This document shows, in pieces, positions 19,495-29,900 of a stretch of 64,000 nucleotides of DNA. The position numbers and the translations under genes are program-made. The DNA is from Clostridium sp. HBUAS56010. GTDB taxonomy: Bacteria > Bacillota > Clostridia > Lachnospirales > Lachnospiraceae. The notes beneath the pieces were generated by a model. The model was not told where the DNA came from. It did no database searches and saw nothing but the letters and a program-made list of their open reading frames with translations. Where the stretch lies: the NCBI RefSeq assembly GCF_007115105.1, contig NZ_SULJ01000004.1, positions 186,001 through 250,000 of the forward strand, in the 5' to 3' direction. The first letter of the stretch is position 1. The number at the start of each line of letters is the position of its first letter.

Positions 19495-20148
19495 TCAATC
19501 CTCCCCTTCTGAATTCCCATATCCGTTACACCGCAACAACTGACTGTTTCTGTTTGCAAACAGCATGGCTTCCATCCTGCTTTTCATCTCCAGCTTGTTT
19601 AGGATACTGGTAACATGTTTTTTGGTAGTTCCTTCCGTAATAAAAAGATGCTGGCTGATGGTTCCATTGCCAAATCCACGCCCTATAAGAGAGAGAACTT
19701 CCATCTCCCTGTGTGTCAGACGGTCTATGAGCTGTTCTTCTTCGGATATCTGGTTCATCGCTTCCACAAGAGCCGGAGAATAAAACTTTCCGCCCCGTTC
19801 CACCACCTTCATTCCGTACATAATTTCATCAATAAAGGCATCTTTAAGTACAAAAGCATCTACCCCCAGCTTTCTTGCATAGGAAAAATCAGCCCGGGAA
19901 GAAGAGGATGTAATAAAGAACTTTTTGCTGTCAGAATTTTTCTTTACCAGCCATTCTAAAAAGTCAAACCCGCTTTCCCCCTTAAGATTTACATCAATAA
20001 AAGCCATTTCAATATCGTTTTCCTCCATACAGCGAATGGCTTCCCTGACACTGCCAGCCTGGCTGATCTTCTCCTGTGGACGAAGCATCTGTATCACTGC
20101 TTCCATTCCCTTTCTTGCCAGAGGGTGGTCATCTAAAATAAGTATCAT
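19495..20148 (-). CDS. Response regulator, NarL/LuxR type
   Basis: A 217-residue regulator. The receiver domain has MILILDDHPLARKGMEAVI with the acidic pair, the phosphoacceptor aspartate in EMAFIDVNLKG, and the conserved lysine in LKDAFIDEI. The LuxR-type helix-turn-helix follows (LTHREMEVLSLIGRGFGNGTISQHLFITEGTTKKHV). The start codon overlaps the kinase stop (ATGA). It is directly upstream of a TasA-like gene, so it probably controls the surface locus. Confidence 0.92.
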   Translation of the reverse strand: MILILDDHPLARKGMEAVIQMLRPQEKISQAGSVREAIRCMEENDIEMAFIDVNLKGESGFDFLEWLVKKNSDSKKFFITSSSSRADFSYARKLGVDAFVLKDAFIDEIMYGMKVVERGGKFYSPALVEAMNQISEEEQLIDRLTHREMEVLSLIGRGFGNGTISQHLFITEGTTKKHVTSILNKLEMKSRMEAMLFANRNSQLLRCNGYGNSEGED

Positions 20149-21785
20149 ACGCTATCACCTCCTTTTGGAAACCGGATGGATATAGTGCTGCCTTTCCCTG
20201 GCTCCGATTCAATCAAAAGCCTTCCATGGAACAGATAAACCATACGCTTTATACTGGTTAACCCCTTTCCCCCTAACGGCTCCTGTTTTTCTTCTTTAAA
20301 GCCAGTCCCATTATCCCGGATAATCAACTCAATTTTTTCTATCTCAAATCTTACCCTTACTTCCACCGTGGTTGCTTTTCCATGGCGGATTGCATTATTT
20401 ACACACTCACAGATGATCCGGTAAAGGGCAATGCTCTGCCCGGTTGACATAAATGCAGACGCTTCCTCAATCGCTACTTCTATCCTGGTTCCGTATAACT
20501 CCTGGATTTCTCTCATGGACTGCTTTACCTTATTAACAAATGACTGCCCATCATGAGCCTCTAACTCTCTTCCGTAAATCGTCTCCCTCAGCTCTTTCAT
20601 GATCATTTCTGCCCAATGGCGCAAGGTTTTAATCTCTTCCTTTGCTTCCGTTTCCGTCAGAGTCTCTATCTTCTGTTCCAGTATCTTAATCCGGCACACC
20701 AGTCCAAACAGTCTCTGTATGGCGGTATCGTGAATCTCATCGGCAATCCGGTTATGCTCTTCGGAAATAAGATAATTTTCCAATTGTTCCTGCAGCTCCA
20801 TATTTTTAAAAAGCGCCTCTAAAATGCGAAGATAAAAATAATCCTGAGTACGGTCCTTATCCAGGTATTCCCCGAAAGGTCTTATCAGAATCAAAAGAGG
20901 AAACAGCCCTATACCGGAACTACTGATCTCATAGAACTTTCCGTCTGCTTCCACCCTTTTTTTGTCTATGGATTCTGTTAATATAAAATTATCTCTATTG
21001 ACCAGATTCTCAGCGAGATTCTCCGGCATCTGGAGGTTGATTTTTCTCTTTATCTTTTTTCTTTCATCCACTTCTGCCAGAACACAGCCATAAGGCGCCA
21101 ATGTTTTATGAAGAAATTTTTCTAATTCTTTCATAATTGATTCTCTGCCATTCATAACAAAAAAGTTATATATTTCATACAAATCTGTGATCTGATTAAG
21201 AGCCTGTTGATTTTTTTCTTTTTCCAGAATCAGGTTCCGGTTTAAATCTATTTGAGCTTTATGGTGCTGATCCTGGCGCTTCAAATAATAAAGCAGCGCA
21301 TAAAACCCTTCTGTAACAAGTAAAATCCCAATACATACATTTAACTGCATATAAATGGACCATTCCCCCGGCTGTCTGCGAAAGCTGCCTGCCATTGCGC
21401 AAATCAGACACCATGCCACTGCCAAAAATACGGGAACAACCCGGCATTCAAAAGACATCATCAGGAAAAGACACCCCATATAGTACCAAAGATAAGGGCT
21501 TGAAAAACCACCGCTGAGAAAAATAAAGATACCATTTGCAAACAATTCCATGCCAACGGTAACCAGAAACCAGATGATTGCCCTTTCCTGAACAGACATC
21601 TTTGTATACAGATAATTTCCAAACACACAGGCACACAGCATTCCAGCCGCAATCACGCCCGGTCCCAATAGACCGGTTCCATGAAAATATGCAAAAAGCA
21701 AGTAGATGATTGTCAACAAGGTTATGGATATCATTCTATATTGGATGCAGATTGGAATGTATCCTGTTTTTTCTGTCTTTTCCAT
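20145..21785 (-). CDS. Sensor histidine kinase, NarX/LiaS/DegS type
   Basis: A 546-residue membrane kinase. The N-terminal region has about six hydrophobic segments (residues 15-175), then a coiled linker and a GAF-like stretch. The HisKA_3 box is EEHNRIADEIHDTAIQRLFG with the phosphorylated histidine near residue 350. The HATPase domain has NNAIRHGKAT (N-box) and IIRDNGTGFKEE (G1). It pairs with the LuxR-type regulator immediately downstream (4-bp overlap). The signal is unknown; many membrane spans without a large external loop suggest a membrane or envelope cue. Confidence 0.9.
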   Translation of the reverse strand: MEKTEKTGYIPICIQYRMISITLLTIIYLLFAYFHGTGLLGPGVIAAGMLCACVFGNYLYTKMSVQERAIIWFLVTVGMELFANGIFIFLSGGFSSPYLWYYMGCLFLMMSFECRVVPVFLAVAWCLICAMAGSFRRQPGEWSIYMQLNVCIGILLVTEGFYALLYYLKRQDQHHKAQIDLNRNLILEKEKNQQALNQITDLYEIYNFFVMNGRESIMKELEKFLHKTLAPYGCVLAEVDERKKIKRKINLQMPENLAENLVNRDNFILTESIDKKRVEADGKFYEISSSGIGLFPLLILIRPFGEYLDKDRTQDYFYLRILEALFKNMELQEQLENYLISEEHNRIADEIHDTAIQRLFGLVCRIKILEQKIETLTETEAKEEIKTLRHWAEMIMKELRETIYGRELEAHDGQSFVNKVKQSMREIQELYGTRIEVAIEEASAFMSTGQSIALYRIICECVNNAIRHGKATTVEVRVRFEIEKIELIIRDNGTGFKEEKQEPLGGKGLTSIKRMVYLFHGRLLIESEPGKGSTISIRFPKGGDSV

Positions 21786-21821
21786 ATGACACTCTTCTCC
21801 TATGAATGATGACTCAGTCTG

Positions 21822-22346
21822 TTATCTGACGGGTCTGCTTTCGTCGGGTCTTATGATAACTTCTTTTAACATACGCATCAGTTCCAGTGCACTCCGAAAC
21901 ATTATATATTGTTTCCCTGTAAGCTTTCCGATGACCCTGCCTTGCATACTGGCATTCTGGCGATGGTCGATCTTAATCATCAGAGTTTCCTTTGCACGAA
22001 TGGCGCGGGAACTGAGAGTTTCACTTTCCTGTAACTGGATTTTTGCTTTTACAGGGATGTTATTTCTTCCTTTTGTTCGATACAAGTATTGGTCTGCCAT
22101 TTTCTTATTTAAAAATCTGGGATTAAATGCAGGGTGAGGGCAGCCAATCCAGTCACAGATCTCATCAAGCTTTAATATAAGATCCCCAATCCCGGAAAAT
22201 TGAACTGGCGTGTCTATATAACTGTTAAGAATCTCCCCATATAAATCTTCTCCCTTTTTTCCATGAAAACAGATAAGCATGGTACTGATCCGTTCTGCTT
22301 CCGTTAAACGGTGGCAGATTGTTTTGAGTTCATCACGTTTCATCAT
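21822..22346 (-). CDS. Unknown protein upstream of the two-component system
   Basis: About 174 residues from the second start (ATG at 22346, GAGG 8 nt upstream); an ATG at 22361 is also possible. It is soluble in appearance, without signal peptide or membrane segment, and has a predicted helical N-terminus (RDELKTICHRLTEAERISTM) and a basic C-terminal half. I do not recognise the family. It lies 36 bp upstream of the kinase gene and just after a hairpin that ends the giant-protein transcript, so it may be the first gene of the regulatory unit. Confidence 0.6.
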   Translation of the reverse strand: MMKRDELKTICHRLTEAERISTMLICFHGKKGEDLYGEILNSYIDTPVQFSGIGDLILKLDEICDWIGCPHPAFNPRFLNKKMADQYLYRTKGRNNIPVKAKIQLQESETLSSRAIRAKETLMIKIDHRQNASMQGRVIGKLTGKQYIMFRSALELMRMLKEVIIRPDESRPVR

Positions 22347-22392
22347 CAGTTTTTTCCTCATTTGTACTGTCTTTGTGTGAATAATCTTTCTA

Positions 22393-22432
22393 AAGAAAGG
22401 GAGAGTGAATATCTTTCCACTTTCCCTTTCTT
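22393..22432 (-). terminator. Strong hairpin downstream of the 1499-residue surface protein
   Basis: A 15-bp stem with one imperfect position (22393-22407 against 22418-22432) and a 10-nt loop, in the 101-bp gap after the surface protein gene. The T-tract on the minus strand is short and interrupted, so partial readthrough into the regulatory genes is likely. Confidence 0.6.
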
Positions 22433-22462
22433 ACAATCAGTTGATTCCTATATCAAATTACA

Positions 22463-25400
22463 TTATGGAGTTTCCGGTATCCATCTTCCATCCGCTTCCA
22501 CATCATATCCGTCTGGAGTCCGTTCTTTTTGGTACATAGAACCAAGAGGCCGTTCTCCAAGACCTTTATAGATCCATTGGCCTGCTGCTTCCTGGTAATA
22601 CCAGGTCTGCCGGCTGTTATTTTCTGTTAGATAATACCAATCTCCATTAATCTTCTGCCAGCCTGTGAGCATAACTCCGTTGACAAGACTGAGATAATAC
22701 CATCTGCCATCATTTTCATCCAGATGCCAGCCTGTCTTTCTTTTTCCAAACCAGCCATCATGAAGGGTAGAAAGGAAATACCATTTGCCGTCTGAGTCAT
22801 AATACCAGCCATTTTCCATAACTCCCTGCTGGTTAAAATGATAGGTTTCTATCTTGCTTGTTCCATTATGGAGATACTGGATATTTGCCCACTGGTCTTT
22901 TACTGCCGTTCCATCTGTTAAGACAAAGGACCAGATATGATTTTCAGAATCAAGCAGATTCCAGTGCCCATCCAGATCATTGGTGTATGTCTTATAAACT
23001 CCCACCCGATAAGCTCCCGGACCCAGACTTCCGCTAAAACCTTTTCCTGAGCTGCCTTTCGAACCTCCTCCAAAACCGCCTCCGGAGTTCCCGCCGCCAG
23101 TGCTTCCGCCGCTGGAATTACCTCCATTTTCCGAAGTTCCGCCGCCAGGTCTGCTGCCTTCTCCAGAATTTGATCCTCCTTCTGAACCCTCTTCGGTACC
23201 GCCTCCGCCTGTATGACCTCCATTTAAGACTCCGTCGACAATTTCTTTCAGGCTATGGTAGGCATCATTTAATTCCTCTACGGTTGAACGGGGCTGCCTG
23301 TCACGGACTTCCATGGCGTCTGTGATTGCCCTTTCCAGTGCATCTCTGTTTTCTTCACTGACTGTGCCATTGTTTTTTAATCCATTGGCAATATTGATCT
23401 GGTTATCCAGGCGGTCTTTTGCCTGCTGCCATAAAGAGTTATCTTCCTGTTCATACAGTGCATAAAGGGAAAGATCCTTTCTGACCGGCTGTGTAACATC
23501 ATATAGCTGGGTTGCATTCATCTGTTTTCCAAACCCTTTAAATTCATATACAATTCCTGAATCAGGGTCTACATAATCTTCCATACAGGAAAGGTCCAGG
23601 TATCCGTCTGCGTTCTCAAAAGAAGTTCCTGATTGAACCTTTAAAATGCTTATGGTTCCTCTCTTTGGATCGGTAATGGTTACATGATGAGACTTTGAAT
23701 AGGTAAGGATTAAAGTGTCTCCCACATTGGCATCAAACCAGAAACTTCCGCTGAATCCGGAATCCGGATCATTGGGGTCAGGGTACATAGAAACTTCTGT
23801 ACACACCGGATCACTGTCTGCATCGGTTATACGAAACAGACGGTAATTCATATTTCCCTGAATGGTTCTGTCCATACCTGCATAAACCTGAATCTCTGGT
23901 GTGGAATTTCCGTCCTCCGGAACAGCCTTATTGATGTGGTCTACCTTTCTAAGCAGGTCAATATTTAGCACCCACGGAATCTTAATGCCATCTTCTGTCT
24001 CTGAAACGGCTCTTACTGCATTGGATTCTGTCGCAGTCGGAACACTCCGGCGCTGAAAACGAATCTCATAATCCACCTGATGGTCCGCTGAAAGAAGAGC
24101 CTGGTCTTCAGAATTTCCTGATAGCTCTGAACGTAACGTTTCTACCCGCTCTGCCTCCATATTTAAAGCAAATAACCCATTTTTCGGAGAATAATCTACA
24201 GAAGCACTGGAAGCGGTTGCAACATTTACAGGTTCATAAACCGCCTGCACAATCACATCAGAATCAGGAATTATGATTGTCTGACTCTGTCTGTCAGGAT
24301 AAATGTTTACATTTCCAATAAGACAATTCCAACGTCTGAATGAATTTCCATCGGAATCAGTTTCAGGAGCTTTTATCTTTACCCGATCTCCCTTTAATAC
24401 CTGAACGGAATCGGTTTCTTCTATACTTATAGAAACTCCATCCCGGTTAATCTCCGTTGCATATCCGCCGTTTAGCAGATATAGTGTATTGCTGTGTAAA
24501 ACCTCCTGCTCTCCGCTTTCAAGGAAAATAGATGTTCCAAGAGGAAGTTTTTCAGCAGGAGTCTGATTTTCTCCTACCTGTCTTGCTACTGCTGTATAGA
24601 ATTTACCTGACTCCAATCCGGAAACTGTAATTTCTCCTGTATCTCCAGTTGATTCCAACCAGCCTTCTTCTGCGCCTTCTGGCGTCCATAGGTTTCCTTC
24701 CCCATCTAAAAACGCATATTGGGTATGGGGAGCTGCCGGACGGATAAGAAGATTTTTGGTCCCTCCTTCCGCCTGGGATATGGAATAATTTCCTCCTAAG
24801 GTTTCGATTCCGACAGTTGCCGGCTGGCTCATCATGGAACCGTCTACCTGACTGGCTAAAGGCTGTCCTTTTACAGGTGCTGCCAATTCTGAAAGCTCAT
24901 AAAGAGAATAATAAGAACAGGGATCCAAGGATACAAAATTCCTGTTTTGAAGCTGGAAACCAGTCATCACATCAATCACAATTCCTTCTGGGCTGGTGAC
25001 TGCGTACTTTCTAAGGGGATTGGCTCCATTTACCCTGATTTCCCCGGTTCCTGCGCCTCCAATCGTTCCCTGCCCATCTGGAATGGATAAAATCCCATCA
25101 TCAACGGCAATTGGAACAAATCTTGCTGTATAGGTCTGGCTGGAAAGAATCTGCATGGTGTTGTGTACCTGGTTATCATTTTCATCAAACCAGCCTGCAA
25201 ACAGATACTGGTCTGATGGGACCGGTTCCGGCAGTGTTAAATCTCCAAAAACAGTACCCCGGGGTACATGAACAGATGGATTACCGGTTATTCCGCCGTG
25301 ACTTCCCGCTGCAAATGTTAAATCATACCATTCATCCGGGTCTTCTATAAAGTTTGCATAAAGTTTTGTATTGCCATTGATTAAAATGTCACCAGAAAGC

Positions 25401-26962
25401 TTTGATCCGATCTTTCCTGTTCCTGTGTCATTGGCATAATACCAGCCATCAAATATATAATAATCCTGTGGCGATAGAATGATATGACCGGTTAGTTCCT
25501 CCAGAGTATAAGTACCAAGACTGAGAGATCTGGGTGAAATATCGCCAGTTAAATTTCCGTTGGCACTATTGTAATATTCAATTCTGCCCCAGTACTCTGG
25601 ATTGCTTAAATCTTCGGTGTAAGTCAGGGTAATACTTCCTCCGACTATACCGGTGCGGAAGGAAAGCACATGTTGAGCTTCATCCAGATTTAAATCAGAG
25701 ATTGTTCCTTCCCACTTTACATTGGGCGGGTATGTGTAACCTGGCTTCTCTGGAGCAGATACTGTCACGCTCTCAGAAGGTAACACAGACAGATTCTGCT
25801 GCTGATCCAGAATCTGATTGTGATTATCTACGGTATTGACAATTACACGAGTGGTGTAATCCGGATCAACACGGTATTCATATGTAATTACTACAGACTG
25901 GTTGGGCATAGTTCCAGAAAATCTATAGTCTGTATCAAATCTGCATCCTGCCTTTGCTGCAGAATAGATTCCCCTTGTATTTAGATCATCTATTGTTCCA
26001 TACCCATCTTTTATCTGCGCTCCTGCCACATTGTAGGCAGGAATCTCTGACGGAGAAACAGAAAATGGGGTTTCTGCTGAATAAGCAAAGGACTCCGGAC
26101 TTTTTATGGCTACTCCGTTCTGGTCCATATATTCCACGCGAAGTGTGAACTTTTTGGTCTGATCGGGTTCATACCGGTATGCAATCGTTAGATCGTCATT
26201 TGGCATCTGCCCTCTGACCGCTTTGGTGGAAGAATTAATTGATGCCGCCTCTTCCATGGTTCCTTCCCCGCTTTGATCTCTGAAACTCCGGATCCGATTG
26301 TTTTTTAAAAGAACTGATTTTAACTTATATCCTGGAATATTTCTTTTATAAGTGGCAGAAACCGGAGTATTGGCTGTTACAGACTGGGTCCAGCTTCCAT
26401 CAAAAAATCCGATGATCTGGCTGTCTTCTGCCTGAGGCCATGCAAGCGGATCTGTTCCTTGTGTAATCTCATCTCTCTGAGAGTTAAAATCACGGTAGTG
26501 CATTACGGTAAAATCAAAGGGTGTGCTGTTATTTCCTTCCCAAACCGCTTTATAGGTTGTTTTATCCTGATAGGGAAATGCGAATGGCAGATTCAGCATT
26601 TTATTTCCATCTTCATTGTACCAGCCGTTAAAGGTGTATCCGGGCCACTCCACTCCAAACTCGGGAAGTCTCGGTCTTGGACCAGAACCTCTGTCCTCGG
26701 TATCAATTCCAGAAAAACCACCCGATTCTGTCAGGGGATGCCCCGCTTTGCCAGTGGCATAGGAAATCCCGTTTTCATCTTTGGGCATTTCTGCATAAGT
26801 GGAATAAGACAGATCCGGTCCCCATTGGGGATCAAATTGAAGGACGGAATCGTCCCCATATTCAAGCTGTGCCGCCGCCGCAGGCGGTGCCGCCATGGCT
26901 GTTACCATGGCGGCAGTTAAAAGCCATGCCGTCAACACCTTTCCTTTTCTTTTGTTTCTCAT
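22463..26962 (-). CDS. Giant secreted surface protein with InlB-type and cell-wall-binding repeats
   Basis: A 1499-residue protein with a signal peptide (TAWLLTAAMVTAMAAPPAAAA). InlB-type B repeats follow (YTFNGWYNEDGNKM, FDGWYYAN, LFAGWFDEND). About three modules end in the pattern G-x-M-P-N-x-x-x-x-x-Y-x-Y (residues 200-470). A central beta-rich part follows, then a Gly/Ser-rich linker (near 1240-1310) and five to six C-terminal W/Y/G cell-wall-binding repeats. It is a likely adhesin held to the wall non-covalently. No LPXTG motif. It follows the 2105-residue paralogue with a 10-bp gap. Confidence 0.85.
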   Translation of the reverse strand: MRNKRKGKVLTAWLLTAAMVTAMAAPPAAAAQLEYGDDSVLQFDPQWGPDLSYSTYAEMPKDENGISYATGKAGHPLTESGGFSGIDTEDRGSGPRPRLPEFGVEWPGYTFNGWYNEDGNKMLNLPFAFPYQDKTTYKAVWEGNNSTPFDFTVMHYRDFNSQRDEITQGTDPLAWPQAEDSQIIGFFDGSWTQSVTANTPVSATYKRNIPGYKLKSVLLKNNRIRSFRDQSGEGTMEEAASINSSTKAVRGQMPNDDLTIAYRYEPDQTKKFTLRVEYMDQNGVAIKSPESFAYSAETPFSVSPSEIPAYNVAGAQIKDGYGTIDDLNTRGIYSAAKAGCRFDTDYRFSGTMPNQSVVITYEYRVDPDYTTRVIVNTVDNHNQILDQQQNLSVLPSESVTVSAPEKPGYTYPPNVKWEGTISDLNLDEAQHVLSFRTGIVGGSITLTYTEDLSNPEYWGRIEYYNSANGNLTGDISPRSLSLGTYTLEELTGHIILSPQDYYIFDGWYYANDTGTGKIGSKLSGDILINGNTKLYANFIEDPDEWYDLTFAAGSHGGITGNPSVHVPRGTVFGDLTLPEPVPSDQYLFAGWFDENDNQVHNTMQILSSQTYTARFVPIAVDDGILSIPDGQGTIGGAGTGEIRVNGANPLRKYAVTSPEGIVIDVMTGFQLQNRNFVSLDPCSYYSLYELSELAAPVKGQPLASQVDGSMMSQPATVGIETLGGNYSISQAEGGTKNLLIRPAAPHTQYAFLDGEGNLWTPEGAEEGWLESTGDTGEITVSGLESGKFYTAVARQVGENQTPAEKLPLGTSIFLESGEQEVLHSNTLYLLNGGYATEINRDGVSISIEETDSVQVLKGDRVKIKAPETDSDGNSFRRWNCLIGNVNIYPDRQSQTIIIPDSDVIVQAVYEPVNVATASSASVDYSPKNGLFALNMEAERVETLRSELSGNSEDQALLSADHQVDYEIRFQRRSVPTATESNAVRAVSETEDGIKIPWVLNIDLLRKVDHINKAVPEDGNSTPEIQVYAGMDRTIQGNMNYRLFRITDADSDPVCTEVSMYPDPNDPDSGFSGSFWFDANVGDTLILTYSKSHHVTITDPKRGTISILKVQSGTSFENADGYLDLSCMEDYVDPDSGIVYEFKGFGKQMNATQLYDVTQPVRKDLSLYALYEQEDNSLWQQAKDRLDNQINIANGLKNNGTVSEENRDALERAITDAMEVRDRQPRSTVEELNDAYHSLKEIVDGVLNGGHTGGGGTEEGSEGGSNSGEGSRPGGGTSENGGNSSGGSTGGGNSGGGFGGGSKGSSGKGFSGSLGPGAYRVGVYKTYTNDLDGHWNLLDSENHIWSFVLTDGTAVKDQWANIQYLHNGTSKIETYHFNQQGVMENGWYYDSDGKWYFLSTLHDGWFGKRKTGWHLDENDGRWYYLSLVNGVMLTGWQKINGDWYYLTENNSRQTWYYQEAAGQWIYKGLGERPLGSMYQKERTPDGYDVEADGRWIPETP

Positions 26963-26972
26963 TGCTTCCTCC

Positions 26973-29900
26973 TTACTGCATTAAGGCTCCGTCTGTGTTT
27001 ACATGGTATCCATCCGGTGTCTTTTCATTTACATACATGGAACCAAGTGGTTTTTCTGTATTATTTTTAAACACCCACTTTCCGGTTGCCAAATCATAGC
27101 CATATGTCTCCATGCTGTTTTGTGCGGTAAAGTAATACCACACACCATCAATATTTCTCCAGCCCTTTGCCATGATTCCGGTATCCGGGTCCAGATAATA
27201 CCAGCGGTTATCTTCCACACTGTGGTACCAGCCTGTTTTCATCTTTCCAAGGAGTCCGTCCGCTTTTGTATTACAATAATACCAGTTAAGCTTTTCATCC
27301 CTGAACCAGCCATAATCCATAATTCCGTTGTCATTAAAGTGATACCAGCCATTCTGGTTCAAATCACCAGTTTTGTAATCAAGCTTTGCCCACATTCCGG
27401 TCAGCCTGATTCCTCCGTTTAACACAAAGCTCCACCGATCATCTGCTCCTTCAAGCTTTTCCCAGTTTCCATTGGTACCCACTGTATAATGTTTCTCCAA
27501 CGTCGGATTATGGGGTTTGACACTGGTTCCTTTTCCGCTTCCGCCGCCGCCTCTGCTGCTGCCTCCCTTATTGCCAGAATCCTGGATTACCTCATAATGG
27601 TTATAACGCTTGTCAAGAATCTTTTCCAAAGGTCTGGTTACACCAGTCAGCTGATGAATCGCATCTGTTAATTCTTCTGCTGTGGCTTTTGGGGCGGTTC
27701 TGTCAAGAATATCCAGTGCATCCTCGATTGCACGTTTCAGCTTCTCGGTTTCCTTTCGTGTCAGGAAGTGATCATCACTCATATCAATGGCTTTTTTCAC
27801 TTCCTCTTCTAACTCATTTCTGCCCTTATTTACTTCTTTGTGATTATCTTTATAGTAGGCATACACATAAGTTTTTCTGTTTATCTTATTGTCAGGATCA
27901 AACGCTTTGAGCTTGTCATCCCGGTAGCTCCAGTCTTCAAAGTTGTACTCAATTCCATCTTCGCTGATATAAATATCTGCCGGTTCTTCTACCTGTGCAT
28001 ATTCAGAGGAATAATATCCATCTCCTGCCGCTTCTCCCTTTCTTACCTTAAAATAATACTGGTATTTTGGAAGAACTGTCTGGTTTAAGAAGTAGAGCCT
28101 GTATGCCTTGGAATAAACAAACACATATCTGCTTCCTGCTTCCGCATAAAAAGTAAATAAACCGCCAGTCTCTTCCGGATTGTCTGACATTGATACCGGC
28201 TCTGCCTGCATGGATCCATCGTCCGGATCTGTTACAATCCGGTATAGCTGATAATCCATCATATCCACATCTTCTTTATCCAACTGAACATAGGTAGAGA
28301 ATTGAGCCTGGGATGGTGTGGCAATCTCTGTCTTTCTCCCGTTTACATACCGTTCAATATCTACATTCAGTCCAAATGCTCCCTTGTATGCCTGGCTATG
28401 GCTGTTATCATAGGAAGCAGAGGATTTTACTGCATTGGATTCGGTCGCTTTTACTTTGTTCTTTGTATACACTACTTTGTAGGTTACATCTGCATGGTTT
28501 TCATCCAGCAGTGTGCGGTCTTTTTCTGTTGTCAAAACCTCTTCCAGTCCTGATACCTCGTCAGGATTCAGGGCAATCTCATCTCCCCGTCCTCCCCGGA
28601 CTTCATCGACTACTGCTGCATTGCTTGGAGTTGCTGCCGGACGGCTATAATAAGCAGTAAATACCAGATTGGTATCAGGCATTTCAAAAGCCAGTTCTCT
28701 GGTTCTTATCTTTCCACCAAATCCTGGAACCGTTCCGATTGTTATCTTCCAATAGTCAAATTGTTCGTCAGCATCATTATATTCCCGGGCTGTAAGAACC
28801 ACCTGATCTCCTTTGTGGGCTTCTTCATACCGTTCTGTTCCAATCTGCTGACCATCAACACTGGTTACCGTTCCATATATGGTTTCGATAATATACTGGG
28901 GAATATCCAGTGCTCCGCCTGGATCTGTAACAATTGCTGATCCGTCTGGTCTTCTGCTTTCAGGAGTAATTTCTTCCACTCCTTTTGGTCTGGCTACAAC
29001 AATGTATTCCTCATCATAATTTAAACCGCTAAAAGATATGGTTCCTGGATTTCCTTTGACAGACTGCCAGCCGCTTTCTTCTGTTTCCGGTGTCATTACC
29101 ACCTGTCCATCCTTATCTAAAACTGCATAATCGGATTTTTTATCCGCCGGTTTTATCACCAGTTCTGTCTTTCCGTCATGTGTCTCATCGTAAAGAATCT
29201 GATAGTTGGTATCCACTACTGGTGTTAAAACTTCCACCGGATCACTGATGACTCCCTCAATCTCTGAAATTTTATTTTCTGGTGAAGCCTGAACATTGCC
29301 TGCTGCCTCATATACCAGATATCTGGCTCCAGGGTAAAGAGAATCAAAATAAACTCTTCCTGAAATGCTTCCTCTTTCCACCAATAGAATGTTCCCGTCT
29401 AAATCAGTGATAATATACTGATAACCAGGTGAGGTGTTATATATAACAACTTTTCCTTTCCCTTCCCCATTTAGACCTGCCATCGCATCCGGAGGTGCTA
29501 CATCGGTTCCAAAAACTCCAGGATCGGGATAAAAATGTATGGTGTAGGTATGTCCATTTTTTAAGACATCATGATCTTCCACTTCTGCATCTCCATCGTA
29601 CCAGCCATCTGGCAGATAATTGGCTTCTGGTATATAAGCAGGACGCTGATCTGAAATATCTTCCCATTTCATATCGTACTTCACGTGCAGAGACTGAGCG
29701 GCACTCTCTAAAAGCGCTCCATGCTCTCCTGCTGCAAATGAAATATCAATCCATTTTTCCGGATCTTCTTCAAATAATGCAGTTACAGCCGTGTCTTCTG
29801 TAAAACGGTAATCTTCTGCTAAAATCTCTTCTCCGTTATCCAGCTTTCCATTCTGGTTGCTGTCCACAAACCAGCCTGCAAACCGGTAATAGGAATCTGC

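Noticed and set aside
28302-28660. Long plus-strand frames opposite the giant surface genes
   Set aside because: They lie antisense to strong coding frames, lack ribosome sites and show no family signature; treated as shadows.
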